The notes: generated by a model from the letters alone, not told the origin. Shown: positions 23,552 to 33,528, numbered from the stretch's first letter. The stretch is 64,000 nt of DNA from Massilia violaceinigra (GCF_002752675.1 NZ_CP024608.1:2232001-2296000); one strand, 5' to 3'. Made by a program: numbers and translations.

Positions 23552-23754
23552 GGGCGGGCAAGGGAAGCAGGAAAATTCGTGCACGTGAAATGTTTCCCCC
23601 ATGCATGTCACCAGCCGGGAAGTTTTCAGGCAATAACATTTCAATCAACAACATACCGGGGTGGGTCGAAAGTGCACAAGGTTGCTTCTTACAGGACCGC
23701 GCTCTACCCATTTTTTCACACGGTCAAGATAGAAAAACGGTTTTTGGAGGACAC

Positions 23755-24170
23755 ATGCCAGGACCAGGCAGGAAGCCCGCCGGCCTGAAAATGGTCGCCG
23801 GCACGGAACGAAAAGACCGCAAGACCGAGGGCAACGCCGAGCTGCCGATCCTCTCGGACGTGCCGCCGGCGCCAGACTGGCTACCGAATGCCCACGCGAT
23901 CAAAGAGTGGGACCGCCTCGCCGCGATCCTGACGGCGAACCGGCTGTTGACCGAAGGCGGGCTTTCCTCCCTCGGCATGATGTGCGCGCTGCACGGCAAG
24001 ATCGTTCAGCTGTACGCGGCGGGCGAGGCGCCGACTGCGAGCATGGCCGGCACCTTGCGGAACTTGGCAAACGACTTCGGATGACGCCAGTGGCACAGGG
24101 CAAGGTGAAACCAGTTGGCGAAACAGACAAAGGGAACAGGTTCGCCGGCAATGGCAAGCGAACAGCGTGA
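23755..24170 (+). CDS. Phage terminase small subunit, P27 family (apparent frameshift)
   Basis: Starts at an ATG with TTTTTGGAGG just upstream. MPGPGRKPAGLKMVAGTERK and DWLPNAHAIKEWDRLAAIL are typical of P27-type small terminases, which recognise the packaging site. The 0 frame stops at 24084 after LRNLANDFG, but the following codons in another frame, MTPVAQGKVKPVGETDKGN to the stop at 24170, are the expected end of this family. One base seems missing at about 24079-24081. The restored stop overlaps the large subunit start. Confidence 0.78.
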
Positions 24171-25864
24171 TTACATCGCGATCGCCATCGAATATGCCGA
24201 GGCTGCGGTCGCTGATACGGATCGAAAACGGTTCGGCAAGTGGGTCCGCTGGCGGCAAAGCGCTTTCTGGATGATCTGAAAACGGCGAAAAAGAAGGAAA
24301 CGCTTCACTTCGACTGCCTGGCACGCGCGGACGCCTGCGATTTCATCGAAAACTGCCGCACGTCGAGGGCACTTGGGACACCGAGAACGTGGTCATGCAC
24401 CCGTCGCACATCTTGTTCGTGGTGAACCTGTTCGGTTTCCGCAATCAGGATGGCACGCGGCGCTTTACGACCGGGCTGTTCGCGGTGGCCAGGAAGAACG
24501 CCAAGTCATTCCTCTGCTCGGCGATCCTGCTGTACTGCTTCTGCTGCGAGACCGAGAATGGGCCGCAGGTGATCAGTGCGGCGACGACCGGCTCTCAGGC
24601 GCGCATCGTTTTCAACGTCGCCAAGCGCATCGTGGAGAAACTGGCGGACCTACGCGAGGCGTTCACCCTGGAGCCGTTCGCCAATGCGATCGCCCGCTAC
24701 GAAGTCGGCGGAACGTTCAAGCCGATCAACGCAAAGGCCAGCACGCAGGACGGCCTGAACCCGTCGCACTGCGGCATCGATGAGATTCACGCTCACAAGA
24801 ATCATGATCTGCTGAACGTGCTCAAGTCGGCGGCCGGCGCGCGCCGCAACCCGCTGTTCCTGTACACGACGACCGAGGGCTACGAGAGCCCGGGGCCGTG
24901 GGCAGAGATTCGACACTTCGCGAAGCAGCTGCTCGAAGGTGTCGTCGAGGCCGACCACTTCCTGGCCATCTACTTCGCGGTAGACGACGAGGACAAAGGC
25001 GAAGGCACGCCGGCGGATGACGACTTCGACGAATCGAAGTGGATCAAGGCCAATCCGCTGATGGAAGTGAACCCGCTCCTGATGAAGGAGATTCGGAAAG
25101 AGGCGGTCGAGGCGAAGTCAATGCCAGGCCGGCATGCGGAATTCAAGATCAAACGGCTGAATCGCCCCTCCGCGGCCGCCGGTGGGTGGGTGAATCTCGT
25201 CAAGTGGAAGGCTTGTACCGGCGCTGTCGACCTGGAATGGCTGCGGCAATACCCCTGCTGGGGCGGCCTGGACCTGGCAAGTACACGCGATTTGACCTCG
25301 TTTCGGCTGGTCTGGAACGTGGAGGGCGTGCTCTACACGCACGGCTGGCGGTTCGTGCCGGCGGCGGCAGTGCATGGGCGCACCGAGCGCGGCCTCGTGC
25401 CCTATCAGGCATGGGTGCAGGCCGGGATCCTGATCGAATCCGGCGGCGAAGTGACCGATTACGACGCCGTCGAGGAATGCATCCTGGCGGCGACTACGCG
25501 GTTCAACGTGCAGATGATCGGATACGACTCATGGAACGCGAAGCAGCTGGTGCAGAAGTTGCAGGCGGCCGAGGTGCCATTGCAGGAGTTCATCCAGGGT
25601 GGAAAGAGTTACCACCCGGCGATGCAGGCGCTGGAAGTCTCGTACGTCGAGGGCAACCTGGCGCACGGCAACGACCCGGTACTGAACTGGTGCGCGTCGA
25701 ACCTGATCGCGCGCACTGACCAGAACATGAACACGGCGCCGGACAAGAAGAAGGCGCCGGAAAAGATCGATGACATCGTCGCTTTGCTGATGGCAATCGG
25801 CGTGATGCAGACAGCTGAACCTGACAAGGGTGGCACCCTTGACGACTACCTTTCGGACCAATAA
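24151..25864 (+). CDS. Phage terminase large subunit (two apparent frameshifts in the 5' part)
   Basis: The intact frame from 24389 encodes 491 residues with Walker A VARKNAKS and nuclease elements GGLDLASTRDLTSF, YDSWNAKQL and KIDDIVALL. The family N-terminus is present upstream but in other frames: MASEQRDYIAIAIEYAEAAV to KWVR (frame of 24151), then LAAKRFLDDLKTAKKKETL to CDFIEN, then LPHVEGTWDTENVVMHPSH joins the main frame. Each join needs one C restored (about 24252 and 24354). It is either a pseudogene or a sequence with homopolymer errors. The protein would cut and pump DNA through the portal. Confidence 0.85.
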
Positions 25865-25867
25865 CGC

Positions 25868-27196
25868 ATGAAATTATTCAGTAAAGCAGCGGCCACCGGC
25901 CTGGCTCTGAAAAGCATCTACTTTTCGATCCGGGAAGCAGTGGCCTATCGCGGCGTGCGCGATGCGAATAAGGACATCACGATCAATCACGGCGACATGC
26001 GCCACGGTACGCCCGGCGTGAACGCCGCGCTGCAACTGTCCGTGGTCTGGTCGTGCGTGCGTTTGATCGCCGAGACGATCGCCACGCTGCCGCTGATCAC
26101 CTACGAGCGCAAGGTCGTGGACGGCCGCGAAATCCGCTTGGTGGCGCGCGAGCACCCGCTGTACTACCTGCTGCACGACTCGCCGAACGCTGACATGACG
26201 GCGGTGGAGTTCTGGGAAGCGGTGGTCTCGCAGATTTGCCTATGGGGAAACGCCTACTGCCTGAAAAGCTACGGCGCCGCCGGCCGCATTGTAGCCTTGG
26301 ATCCGCTAAACCCGGCGCTGATGACCGTTCGGCGCAGCGCAGACGGCGCGCTGAGCTACCTGTACGCGGATGCGCGTGGTCAAAAGCAGTTTGCAGAGGG
26401 TGATATTTGGCATATCAAGGGCTTCGGCACCGATGGCTTGATGGGGATATCGCCGATCACGGCGGGCTGGCGGTCGATGTCGGGCGCCACGGCAACCGAG
26501 AACGCGTCGGCCAGCACCTTCACGAACAACATGCGCACTGCGGGCGTGGTCTCCGTCAAAGAATTTTTGAACATCGACCAGCGAAAGCAGATGAAAGAGA
26601 AGGTGATGGGCGCCGTGTTTGGCGATTCCCGCACCGGCCAGCTTCAGCTGCTCGAAGGCGGCGCCGAGTTCACGCAGCTCTCGATGCACCCAGCCGACGC
26701 GCAGATGTTGGAGACGCGGGCGTTCAGCGTCGAAGACCTGTGCCGCTGGTTCGGCATGCCGCCGTCGATGATCGGCCACGGCACCGCGGTGTCGAACTGG
26801 GGCACCGGGCGCGAGCAGATCAACCTGAACCTGATCCAGTACGTGCTGCGTGCCTACATGGTCCGGATCGAGCAGGGCATCAAGAAGTCGCTGATGACGC
26901 CAGTGGAGCGCGCGCGCTTCTTCTCGGAATACAGCGTTGAGGGCCTGCTGCGCGGTGACAGCGTGACCCGGTTCCAGGTGTATTCGACCGCAATTCAAAA
27001 CAGCATCAAGACGCCGAACGAGTGTCGCGCGCTCGAGAACGATCCGCCCCTGGAAGGCGGCGACGTGCTGGTCATTCAGAGCAATCTGGTGCCACTCACG
27101 ATGCTGGGCAAGATCACAAGTACCGCCCAAACGGCGAAATCCGCCATGTTGTCCTGGCTTGGAATCAAGGAAAAAGACGATGACCATTCTGCATAA
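25868..27196 (+). CDS. Phage portal protein (HK97 family)
   Basis: A 442-residue portal protein. SVVWSCVRLIAETIATLPL and FGTDGLMGISPITAG, then FSVEDLCRWFGMPPSMIG and NLIQYVLRAYMVRIEQ are hallmarks of HK97 gp3-like portals, which form the dodecameric DNA gate. It starts three bases after the terminase and overlaps the protease by 17 bases. Confidence 0.93.
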   Translation: MKLFSKAAATGLALKSIYFSIREAVAYRGVRDANKDITINHGDMRHGTPGVNAALQLSVVWSCVRLIAETIATLPLITYERKVVDGREIRLVAREHPLYYLLHDSPNADMTAVEFWEAVVSQICLWGNAYCLKSYGAAGRIVALDPLNPALMTVRRSADGALSYLYADARGQKQFAEGDIWHIKGFGTDGLMGISPITAGWRSMSGATATENASASTFTNNMRTAGVVSVKEFLNIDQRKQMKEKVMGAVFGDSRTGQLQLLEGGAEFTQLSMHPADAQMLETRAFSVEDLCRWFGMPPSMIGHGTAVSNWGTGREQINLNLIQYVLRAYMVRIEQGIKKSLMTPVERARFFSEYSVEGLLRGDSVTRFQVYSTAIQNSIKTPNECRALENDPPLEGGDVLVIQSNLVPLTMLGKITSTAQTAKSAMLSWLGIKEKDDDHSA

Positions 27197-27839
27197 ATCG
27201 ATTGAGCTGGAGCTCAAAAGCGTGACCGAGAAAGGCAATTTCTCCGGATACGGCTCGGTGTTCAACGTCATCGACAAGGGCGGCGACATCGTTGCCCCCG
27301 GCGCGTTCGCGGAAAGCCTGGCCAAGTGGCAGAAGTCCGGCCGCACGGTGCCGGTGCTGTGGCAGCACCAGTCGGATCAGCCGATCGGCGCGTGGGAGGC
27401 CTTGAAAGAAGATGACTACGGGCTGCTCGGCGAGGCGTCGCTGTGGCTCGACGACGCGCCGTATGCCCGTCTGGCGCACAAGGGCATGAGCACCAAGACG
27501 ATCACCGGCCTGTCGATCGGGTACCGCGTCAAGGAGCACAGCGTCAACAAGGACACCGGCGTCTACACGCTGCAGAAGCTCGAGCTGGTGGAAATCAGCG
27601 TGGTTACTAACCCGGCGAACGATGACGCGCGCGTGGCCGACGTCAAGAGCCTGATCGAGGCTGGGCGCATGCCGACACTTCCTGAATTCGAAAAGTTCCT
27701 GTGCGATGCAGGCGGCTTTTCACGAACGCAGGCCAAAGCCATCGCCGGCAGCGGCCTGTCGAAACTGCTTACTCGGTGCGAGGCCGAGGGCGATCTTGGC
27801 GACACGCTGGCCCTTTTGAAGGCTTTCAGCGTTCCGTAA
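27180..27839 (+). CDS. HK97-type prohead protease
   Basis: A 219-residue U35-family serine protease. FSGYGSVFNVIDKGGDIV at the N-terminus, VLWQHQSDQPIG (catalytic His), and STKTITGLSIGYRV (catalytic Ser) match the family. It cleaves scaffold and the capsid N-terminus during maturation. AAGGAA precedes the ATG at 27180, inside the end of the portal gene. Confidence 0.92.
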   Translation: MTILHKSIELELKSVTEKGNFSGYGSVFNVIDKGGDIVAPGAFAESLAKWQKSGRTVPVLWQHQSDQPIGAWEALKEDDYGLLGEASLWLDDAPYARLAHKGMSTKTITGLSIGYRVKEHSVNKDTGVYTLQKLELVEISVVTNPANDDARVADVKSLIEAGRMPTLPEFEKFLCDAGGFSRTQAKAIAGSGLSKLLTRCEAEGDLGDTLALLKAFSVP

Positions 27840-27862
27840 TTCCCGCTTCACCCTCCCTCAAC

Positions 27863-27890
27863 AGGCCCGCAACTCGCGGGCCTTTTTTAT
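27863..27890 (+). terminator. Terminator between protease and capsid genes
   Basis: GGCCCGC/GCGGGCC stem with a four-base spacer and T6 run. It could trim transcript levels between protease and the highly expressed capsid gene. Confidence 0.75.
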
Positions 27891-27903
27891 TCTAGGAACA
27901 AAA

Positions 27904-29070
27904 ATGGCTACCGAAATCGACGTAAAGCAGGAACTGACCAAAATCAGCGACCAACTCAAGGAGCACGGCCAAAAGGCTTTGTCCGAAGCCCAGCGCGGCA
28001 TCGCCATGTCGGAAGGCGTGAAGCAGACCGTCGACGAGCTGCTGGTCAAGCAGGGGAATTTTGCTGCGCAGCTGGCCGAACTCGAGCAAAAGGCCGCGCG
28101 CCGCCAGACCGAGCAAACGCAAGGCGCCAAGTCGCTCGGCGCTATGTTCGTCGACAACGATGCCTTCAAAAAAGCACACGAATCCGGCGAATTGCATCGC
28201 AAGGGTGGCCGCATCACCCTCGATATCGAAACGAAGGCGGTCCTCACGGCAAATACCGGTGCTGGCGTAATCGCCGATCGCCAGCCAGGCATCATCACCC
28301 AACCGCAGCGCCGCCTGACGATCCGCGATCTGATTGCGCCTGGCCGCACGGCATCCAACATGATCACCTACATGAAGGAAACCGGCTTCACCAACAACGC
28401 GGCGCCTACTGCTGAGGGCGCCCGCAAGCCGGAATCGAGCATTGTCCTGACGCAATCGACCGCGCCGGTTATCAAAATCCCTCACTTCATGAAAGCATCG
28501 ACCGAAATTCTCGATGACTTCCCAGCGCTGCAATCGTACATCGACGAGCGTCTGACCTACGGGCTGAAACTTGCCGAAGAAAATCAGATGCTCAAGGGTT
28601 CGGGTGTCGGCAATAACTTGAACGGCATTTACACGCAGGCGTCGGCTTACGTGGCCCCGATCGCCATCGCCGGCGCCACCCACATCGACATCCTGCGCTT
28701 GGCGCTGCTGCAAGCCGACCTTGCCGAATACCCATCGGATGGCCTGGTGCTGCACCCATCGAATTGGGCCGGTATCGAGCTGCTGAAGGACACCACCGGA
28801 CAGTACATCATCGGCAACCCTCAAGGCACGCTGGCGCCAACGCTGTGGGGCCGCCCTGTTGTGACCACCCAAGCCATGTCCATCGCCACATTCCTCGCTG
28901 GCGCCTTCCGCATGGGCGCCCAAGTGTTCGACCGCCTGCTTGCATCGGTCTCGGTTGCCACGGAAAACGAAGACGATTTCGTCATGAACTTGGTCACGAT
29001 CCTGATCGAAGAGCGCTTGGCCCTGGTGGTCAACCGTCCCGAGGCGTTCGTCAAAGGCGCGCTGGCGTAA
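27904..29070 (+). CDS. Major capsid protein (HK97 fold)
   Basis: A 388-residue HK97-type capsid precursor. The first 100 residues form a coiled delta/scaffold domain (LTKISDQLKEHGQKALSEAQ). The mature part begins near TLDIETKAVLTANTG and includes TIRDLIAPGRTASNMITYMKE-like elements, then LGAPTL-type loop (GTLAPTLWGRPVVTTQAM). The protease just upstream should remove the N-terminal domain. Confidence 0.93.
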   Translation: MATEIDVKQELTKISDQLKEHGQKALSEAQRGIAMSEGVKQTVDELLVKQGNFAAQLAELEQKAARRQTEQTQGAKSLGAMFVDNDAFKKAHESGELHRKGGRITLDIETKAVLTANTGAGVIADRQPGIITQPQRRLTIRDLIAPGRTASNMITYMKETGFTNNAAPTAEGARKPESSIVLTQSTAPVIKIPHFMKASTEILDDFPALQSYIDERLTYGLKLAEENQMLKGSGVGNNLNGIYTQASAYVAPIAIAGATHIDILRLALLQADLAEYPSDGLVLHPSNWAGIELLKDTTGQYIIGNPQGTLAPTLWGRPVVTTQAMSIATFLAGAFRMGAQVFDRLLASVSVATENEDDFVMNLVTILIEERLALVVNRPEAFVKGALA

Positions 29071-29119
29071 TCAACCCCGCCGGCGGCGCAACACGGCCGC
29101 CGGCCACCAGGAGAACGAC

Positions 29120-29404
29120 ATGGCAGTAACGAAAATCAAAGCGATCGACCAGTTCTCGCACGGCCGCCTGAGCATGGCCGCTGGCGACACAGACACGATC
29201 GAGCTGGTCGAGGCGCACGAACTGGCAAAGGCGGGTTTGGTCGAGATCGTCAAGGAGCGTCACACACCAGCGGAAGCGAGCGAGCCAGCGCCGCAGGCAG
29301 AAGCGGCCGACTCGCGTGATGCCGGCGCCAAGATGGCGGCCGCACCTGAGAACAAGATGGATGACGCGGCCTTGAACAAAACCCACAAATCGAAGGCGAA
29401 ATAA
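29120..29404 (+). CDS. Head-associated phage protein, hypothetical
   Basis: A 94-residue protein. The first 50 residues resemble small capsid-associated proteins (VTKIKAIDQFSHGRLSM, then VEAHELAKAGLVEIV) and the remainder is an Ala/Lys-rich tail. Its place directly after the capsid gene suggests a minor head or decoration role. Confidence 0.6.
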   Translation: MAVTKIKAIDQFSHGRLSMAAGDTDTIELVEAHELAKAGLVEIVKERHTPAEASEPAPQAEAADSRDAGAKMAAAPENKMDDAALNKTHKSKAK

Positions 29405-29406
29405 TC

Positions 29407-31239
29407 ATGTCGAAAACCATCCGCCTGCTTTCAACGTACAAGGGCCATCGCCCCCAGACCATCCTGACGGTGGATGACGCGACGGCGACCGCGCTGCTGG
29501 CCGGCGGGCTGAATGCAACCACCGATCTTACTGGCGGTGTTCGCTATGTGCCACCGATTCTTCCGCCACAAGTGCTGCCTGCCGCGTTTCAAATCGATGC
29601 CAACGGGGCCGTCTCCTTGGTCGGTGCCGGCTTCCAGGTAGCCGTGCCGACAGGTGGCACGCGCCGCCGCGCGGTATTTGTGGGCGATTCGTTGACACAG
29701 CACGGCCAGCCCGGCAAGACCGGCCCCGAATACCAGCTGCAGTTTTCGATCACCACGATCACCAGCGCTGCCAATTTCGGCGGCATTACATGGATCGCTT
29801 ACGCCATGGTAGACGGCCGGGCCAATGGTGGTGTTGCTCAAACTGTAGCGGGCAATCTTTTCACCGACAGCCGCGGCTGGGTTGCTTGGCAGGCCGCCGG
29901 CGACACCATCGGGCAGTACGTGGACGTGAGCGTCGGCGGTTGGCACTATTTGAAAAGCGGGACGTACGCAAATTCCGGCATCACCCTGGCCGTGCGTGGT
30001 GCGTCCGCGCCTGTGCCAAACGCCACCTCTGCTGTCCAAACTGCAGGATCGCCAATTACCAGCGACTACAACCTGATCGGCTATGTTGCATGGGTCGCCG
30101 GCGCGTTCGGGGATACGTTCTACGATTACGAAGCCTTCGCAATTGCTGGCGCCAGCTCGGCCGACATACTGAAGTTTGCACCTCAAGCGTTTCTGCTGGA
30201 CACCGAGGTTGCGGTGATCATGGGCGGCGTCAATGACCTGCCGACCACCGACGCCGCATGCAACGTTACCGTCGCCAATCTCAAGGGAATAATTGACATT
30301 GCCTCCGCGAAGGCGCGCCGGGTCTATGTCCAAGAGATTTTCCCAAACCCATCGGCAACGCCGGCAATCGTTAAAAATCTGGCGTACGTTTCGCAGATGA
30401 TCAAGGCATATTGCGCTACCAAGAAGAACGTCAAGTTCGTCAGCGCGTACGGCAAGATGGTGAACGCGAATACCTGGGTGGTCGGCTCCGGCGCCGGCGG
30501 CCGCGCCGGCGTGTTCAACCCTGCCGACAACCTGCACACGCAGCCCTACGGCGGATGGATCGGCGGCAGCGCAGTCGTCGACGCAATGTCCAAGGACTAC
30601 CCGATCGAGGCCCCGGAATACACCACGCTGGATACGTGGAATCCTGTTCTGCAAATTGGCTCGCTCAACACCAACCCGACGCTGAGAGGATCGGCTGGCG
30701 CGGGGTCTGGATCAAACGGTATTACCGGCCCTATTCCTGACGGGTGGACCGGCGCGCGTAGTGGCGGCGGGGTGCAGGTCTGCGTGACCTCGTTTAAACC
30801 CGCTCCTGATGGCGGCTTGGATTTGTTCGCGATGGCAGTATCCGGAGCAGGCGCAGCGGGCGAGTACCACGAGATCAGCCAGATTGTTCCACTTCCCACG
30901 AACGTGACCGCAGGCGACTATGTGCAGCTGGTCGCTGAAACATGCATTCTTAGCACCACTGGAAATGGTATCGGCACCTTAACGATTTATGCAGCCGGTG
31001 GCGCCACTCAACTCCCATACCTGCTGCAAACATCGCGTGCGATCCAGACATTCACCACTGAGGCGCCAGTGCTCAAGCTGCGCAGCTTCCCGATGGAGAT
31101 ACTGCAAGGCGTGACCTCCTTCACCATGCGGCTGCGGGTCGGATGCGCTTACACGGCGGGCGTCAGCGGCGCCGGCGAGATCGGTTTCCGTAAATTTCGC
31201 TTCGAGAAATGCGCGGCGCCGGTGTACGGGGTCCAGTGA
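29407..31239 (+). CDS. Head-module protein with SGNH/GDSL hydrolase domain
   Basis: A 610-residue protein. Residues 1-45 (IRLLSTYKGHRP and TATALLAGGLNATTDLTGG) resemble the small capsid-associated proteins of this phage type. Residues about 95-400 carry an SGNH hydrolase: AVFVGDSLTQHG (block I, Ser), VIMGGVND (block III, Gly-Asn-Asp), DNLHTQPYGG (block V, Asp/His). The last 180 residues are beta-rich, carbohydrate-binding-like. It may be a virion esterase acting on polysaccharide. The location between capsid and head-tail connector is odd for an enzyme of this kind. Confidence 0.82.
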   Translation: MSKTIRLLSTYKGHRPQTILTVDDATATALLAGGLNATTDLTGGVRYVPPILPPQVLPAAFQIDANGAVSLVGAGFQVAVPTGGTRRRAVFVGDSLTQHGQPGKTGPEYQLQFSITTITSAANFGGITWIAYAMVDGRANGGVAQTVAGNLFTDSRGWVAWQAAGDTIGQYVDVSVGGWHYLKSGTYANSGITLAVRGASAPVPNATSAVQTAGSPITSDYNLIGYVAWVAGAFGDTFYDYEAFAIAGASSADILKFAPQAFLLDTEVAVIMGGVNDLPTTDAACNVTVANLKGIIDIASAKARRVYVQEIFPNPSATPAIVKNLAYVSQMIKAYCATKKNVKFVSAYGKMVNANTWVVGSGAGGRAGVFNPADNLHTQPYGGWIGGSAVVDAMSKDYPIEAPEYTTLDTWNPVLQIGSLNTNPTLRGSAGAGSGSNGITGPIPDGWTGARSGGGVQVCVTSFKPAPDGGLDLFAMAVSGAGAAGEYHEISQIVPLPTNVTAGDYVQLVAETCILSTTGNGIGTLTIYAAGGATQLPYLLQTSRAIQTFTTEAPVLKLRSFPMEILQGVTSFTMRLRVGCAYTAGVSGAGEIGFRKFRFEKCAAPVYGVQ

Positions 31240-31784
31240 TGGCAATTCGTCTAGTTGCTCCTCCTGTCGCGATGGCGGTGTCCATGGTCGATGCACGCGC
31301 GGCCGCTCGCGCGAATGGGAACGATCAGGATGCAGAAATCGAGATCCGTGTGCGCGCGGTGACCGCCGAAGCCGAACACTTCACCGGCCAATCGATCATC
31401 AACCGCACGTACGAGGTGACGCTGCCAGGCTTTGCCGAACAGATCGCACTGCCGTCGTCGCCACTGGCGGAAGTGGTCAGCCTGAAATACCTCGACGCTG
31501 ACGGCGCCACGCAAACGCTCGGGGCGGGCGCCTACGTGGTCGACCTCAAAATTCTGCCGGGGTTTGTCGCGCGCGCGCCGGGCACCAGCTGGCCAGCAAC
31601 GAAGGACCACCCACAGGCCGTGACGCTGACCGTGGTTTGCGGGTATGGCCCCGACGAGACCACCACGCCACCAGCGTTCAAGGGGTACATCGTGGCCAAG
31701 GTGCGCGAGTTCTTTGCGCCGGCGGGCACGCCTGAATCGCCCCACCTCATCAGGGGGCTGGATGGCGAGAAGGTGCACAGCTGA
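31239..31784 (+). CDS. Head-tail connector protein (gp6-like)
   Basis: A 181-residue protein. EAEHFTGQSIINRTYEVTLP and VSLKYLDADGATQTLGAGAY are characteristic of the phage gp6/phiE125 gp8-type connector that sits under the portal. It starts inside the TGA of the SGNH gene (TGATG) and overlaps the next gene by one base. Confidence 0.85.
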   Translation: MAIRLVAPPVAMAVSMVDARAAARANGNDQDAEIEIRVRAVTAEAEHFTGQSIINRTYEVTLPGFAEQIALPSSPLAEVVSLKYLDADGATQTLGAGAYVVDLKILPGFVARAPGTSWPATKDHPQAVTLTVVCGYGPDETTTPPAFKGYIVAKVREFFAPAGTPESPHLIRGLDGEKVHS

Positions 31785-32131
31785 TGGCCGCGCCCTTCAA
31801 GTGCGACGAGAAGGTTTCGATCGAGCGCAAGACCGGTGCGACCGATCCGGACAGTGGCGTCGAGCTCGATGTGTGGGAAGTCGTGTACGACCACTATTGG
31901 GCCTCCGTGCAGGACTCACTGCCGAGCCGGTCGGAGTCGACCAAGAACGGCATGAGTATCGATGTGCTGCCGTCCCGCCTACGCATGCAGGGCGCCGGCG
32001 GCGCAACCACTGAAATGCGCGCGGTCCTGCACAGCCGCGGCGACCGCATCGCGCAGATTATCTCGGGGCCGGCCATGCTGGACGACCGGGTTCACTACGA
32101 ATTCATGATCGAGGGGTTCAAACATGGCTGA
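31784..32131 (+). CDS. Head closure / head-tail adaptor protein
   Basis: A 115-residue protein of the SPP1 gp16/HK97 gp7-like adaptor type (VSIERKTGATDPDSGVELDV, then VYDHYWASVQDSLP). It would seal the filled head. It overlaps the next gene by eight bases. Confidence 0.8.
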   Translation: MAAPFKCDEKVSIERKTGATDPDSGVELDVWEVVYDHYWASVQDSLPSRSESTKNGMSIDVLPSRLRMQGAGGATTEMRAVLHSRGDRIAQIISGPAMLDDRVHYEFMIEGFKHG

Positions 32132-32606
32132 TTCAAACATTCGCGGCGGTCGCGAGCTGTCGGCGTTCCTCTCGGCGCTGCCAGCGAAGCTCGAGAAAAA
32201 CATTATGAGGTCCGCGCTGCGCGCCGGCGCTGTGGTTATCCGGGACGAGGCCAAAGCCAATGTGCCCGTCGACCAGGGGCTGCTCCAGAAGAGTGTACGG
32301 ATCTCCAGCGGCACAAAGCGCGGCACCGTTACAGGCACCGTGAAGGCTGGCGGCCGAATGGCGCCGCACGCGCACCTGGTCGAATATGGCACGCGGCCGC
32401 ACAAGATCGAGCCCAAGAATGCCGGTGCTCTGGCGATCAACGGGACGCCGTTCCGCTCCGTCGAGCACCCGGGCGCGCGGCCGCAGCCATTCATGCGGCC
32501 GGCTCTCGATGCAAAAGCGCCGCAAGCTATCGAGGCAATCGCGGCGCAGATACGCAAGCGGCTCACCGCAGAAGGCATCAACGTCCCGGCGCCAGAGATC
32601 GTATGA
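32124..32606 (+). CDS. HK97 gp10-family neck/tail protein
   Basis: A 160-residue protein. LRAGAVVIRDEAKANVPVDQ and HAHLVEYGTRPHKI with PFMRPALD near the end are hallmark gp10 features. It acts in head-tail joining or tail completion. Confidence 0.88.
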   Translation: MADSNIRGGRELSAFLSALPAKLEKNIMRSALRAGAVVIRDEAKANVPVDQGLLQKSVRISSGTKRGTVTGTVKAGGRMAPHAHLVEYGTRPHKIEPKNAGALAINGTPFRSVEHPGARPQPFMRPALDAKAPQAIEAIAAQIRKRLTAEGINVPAPEIV

Positions 32607-33007
32607 GCGACTGGAAGATCATCCGCGCGCTGCTCGCTGCCGACGCGCCGCTGGCCGCCGTCGTCGGGCCGCGCGTTGTCGCGGGCACGTTGAAGTCGAC
32701 GGTGGTTTTGCCGGCGCTGTCGATTCAATCGATATCGAACGTACCGCACGCGCGCGTCGCCGACACCGCCACGACTGTGCTCACGACGAGCCGCACCCAG
32801 GTAACGGTACACGCCAAAAATATCGTGCAGCAGACCGAAATCCTCCGCTTGGTCGGCAGCGCGATTCGCGGCGGCCGGCGCGAGGTGGCCGGCATCATGG
32901 TTGCCGATATCCAGCGTGACCTCATCGGCCCGGACATGAGCGACGAGAACGCCGGAATCTTCGAGCAGACCCGCGACTTCCGCGTCAAATACTACGACCC
33001 GATTTAA
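32603..33007 (+). CDS. Tail completion / terminator protein (DUF3168-type)
   Basis: A 134-residue protein with the gp17/DUF3168 plan: IIRALLAADAPLAAVVGPRV, then SRTQVTVHAKNIVQQTEI and DFRVKYYDPI. It would cap the tail tube at the head side. It overlaps the gp10 gene by four bases. Confidence 0.82.
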   Translation: MSDWKIIRALLAADAPLAAVVGPRVVAGTLKSTVVLPALSIQSISNVPHARVADTATTVLTTSRTQVTVHAKNIVQQTEILRLVGSAIRGGRREVAGIMVADIQRDLIGPDMSDENAGIFEQTRDFRVKYYDPI

Positions 33008-33014
33008 GTTTTTT

Positions 33015-33051
33015 AACCTGCCTGCCTGAGCATTCCGCCCGGCAGGTTTTT
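33015..33051 (+). terminator. Terminator-like hairpin before the major tail gene
   Basis: CCTGCC/GGCAGG stem with T5 tail in the gap after the tail-completion gene. Confidence 0.65.
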
Positions 33052-33069
33052 GCATTGAAAGGCAATATC

Positions 33070-33528
33070 ATGAGCGGTGAAAATGTTACGACCGTCGCGG
33101 AAAGTTCCCTGTGGGTTTCCGTGGCAGTACCAGCAACCTACAACGCGGCCGGCTTTCTCGCGCTGACCTGGACCAAAATTGGCGAGATCACCAATATGGG
33201 TTCGGTCACCGGCCGCGCCTATAACAATTCGACGCATGCCCCGGTCGACACCGCGCAGCAGATTCAGAAGAAGGCCAGCTATACGCTGGGCGAATCCGAA
33301 TTCATGATGGGCTGGGACGAAGAAGACGAGGGCCAGATCATCGTCGACAATGCCAGCCGCACTTACGACATCCTGTCGTTCAAGCTCATCAAGCAGGATG
33401 GAGCGCTGCGCTACTTTACCGCCCAGGTTTCGACGTTCGTCGAGAACAACGGCGCGGTCGATGACATCGTGCAGGGCTCGCTGACGCTGCTGCGCCAGAA
33501 AGACACGATCCGCGTCGCTGCTATCTAA
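33070..33528 (+). CDS. Major tail tube protein
   Basis: A 152-residue protein in the canonical position between tail-completion protein and tail chaperones. SESEFMMGWDEEDEG-like and YFTAQVSTFVENNGAVDDIV fit the phage tail tube family. The ATG at 33070 has AAAGGC upstream; a TTG at 33055 is possible but less likely. Confidence 0.82.
   Translation: MSGENVTTVAESSLWVSVAVPATYNAAGFLALTWTKIGEITNMGSVTGRAYNNSTHAPVDTAQQIQKKASYTLGESEFMMGWDEEDEGQIIVDNASRTYDILSFKLIKQDGALRYFTAQVSTFVENNGAVDDIVQGSLTLLRQKDTIRVAAI

Noticed and set aside
23221..24084. HNH and small terminase as one natural fusion protein
   Set aside because: The linker of about 70 residues is not protein-like, the small subunit has its own strong ribosome site, and the normal HNH ending is present in the next frame.
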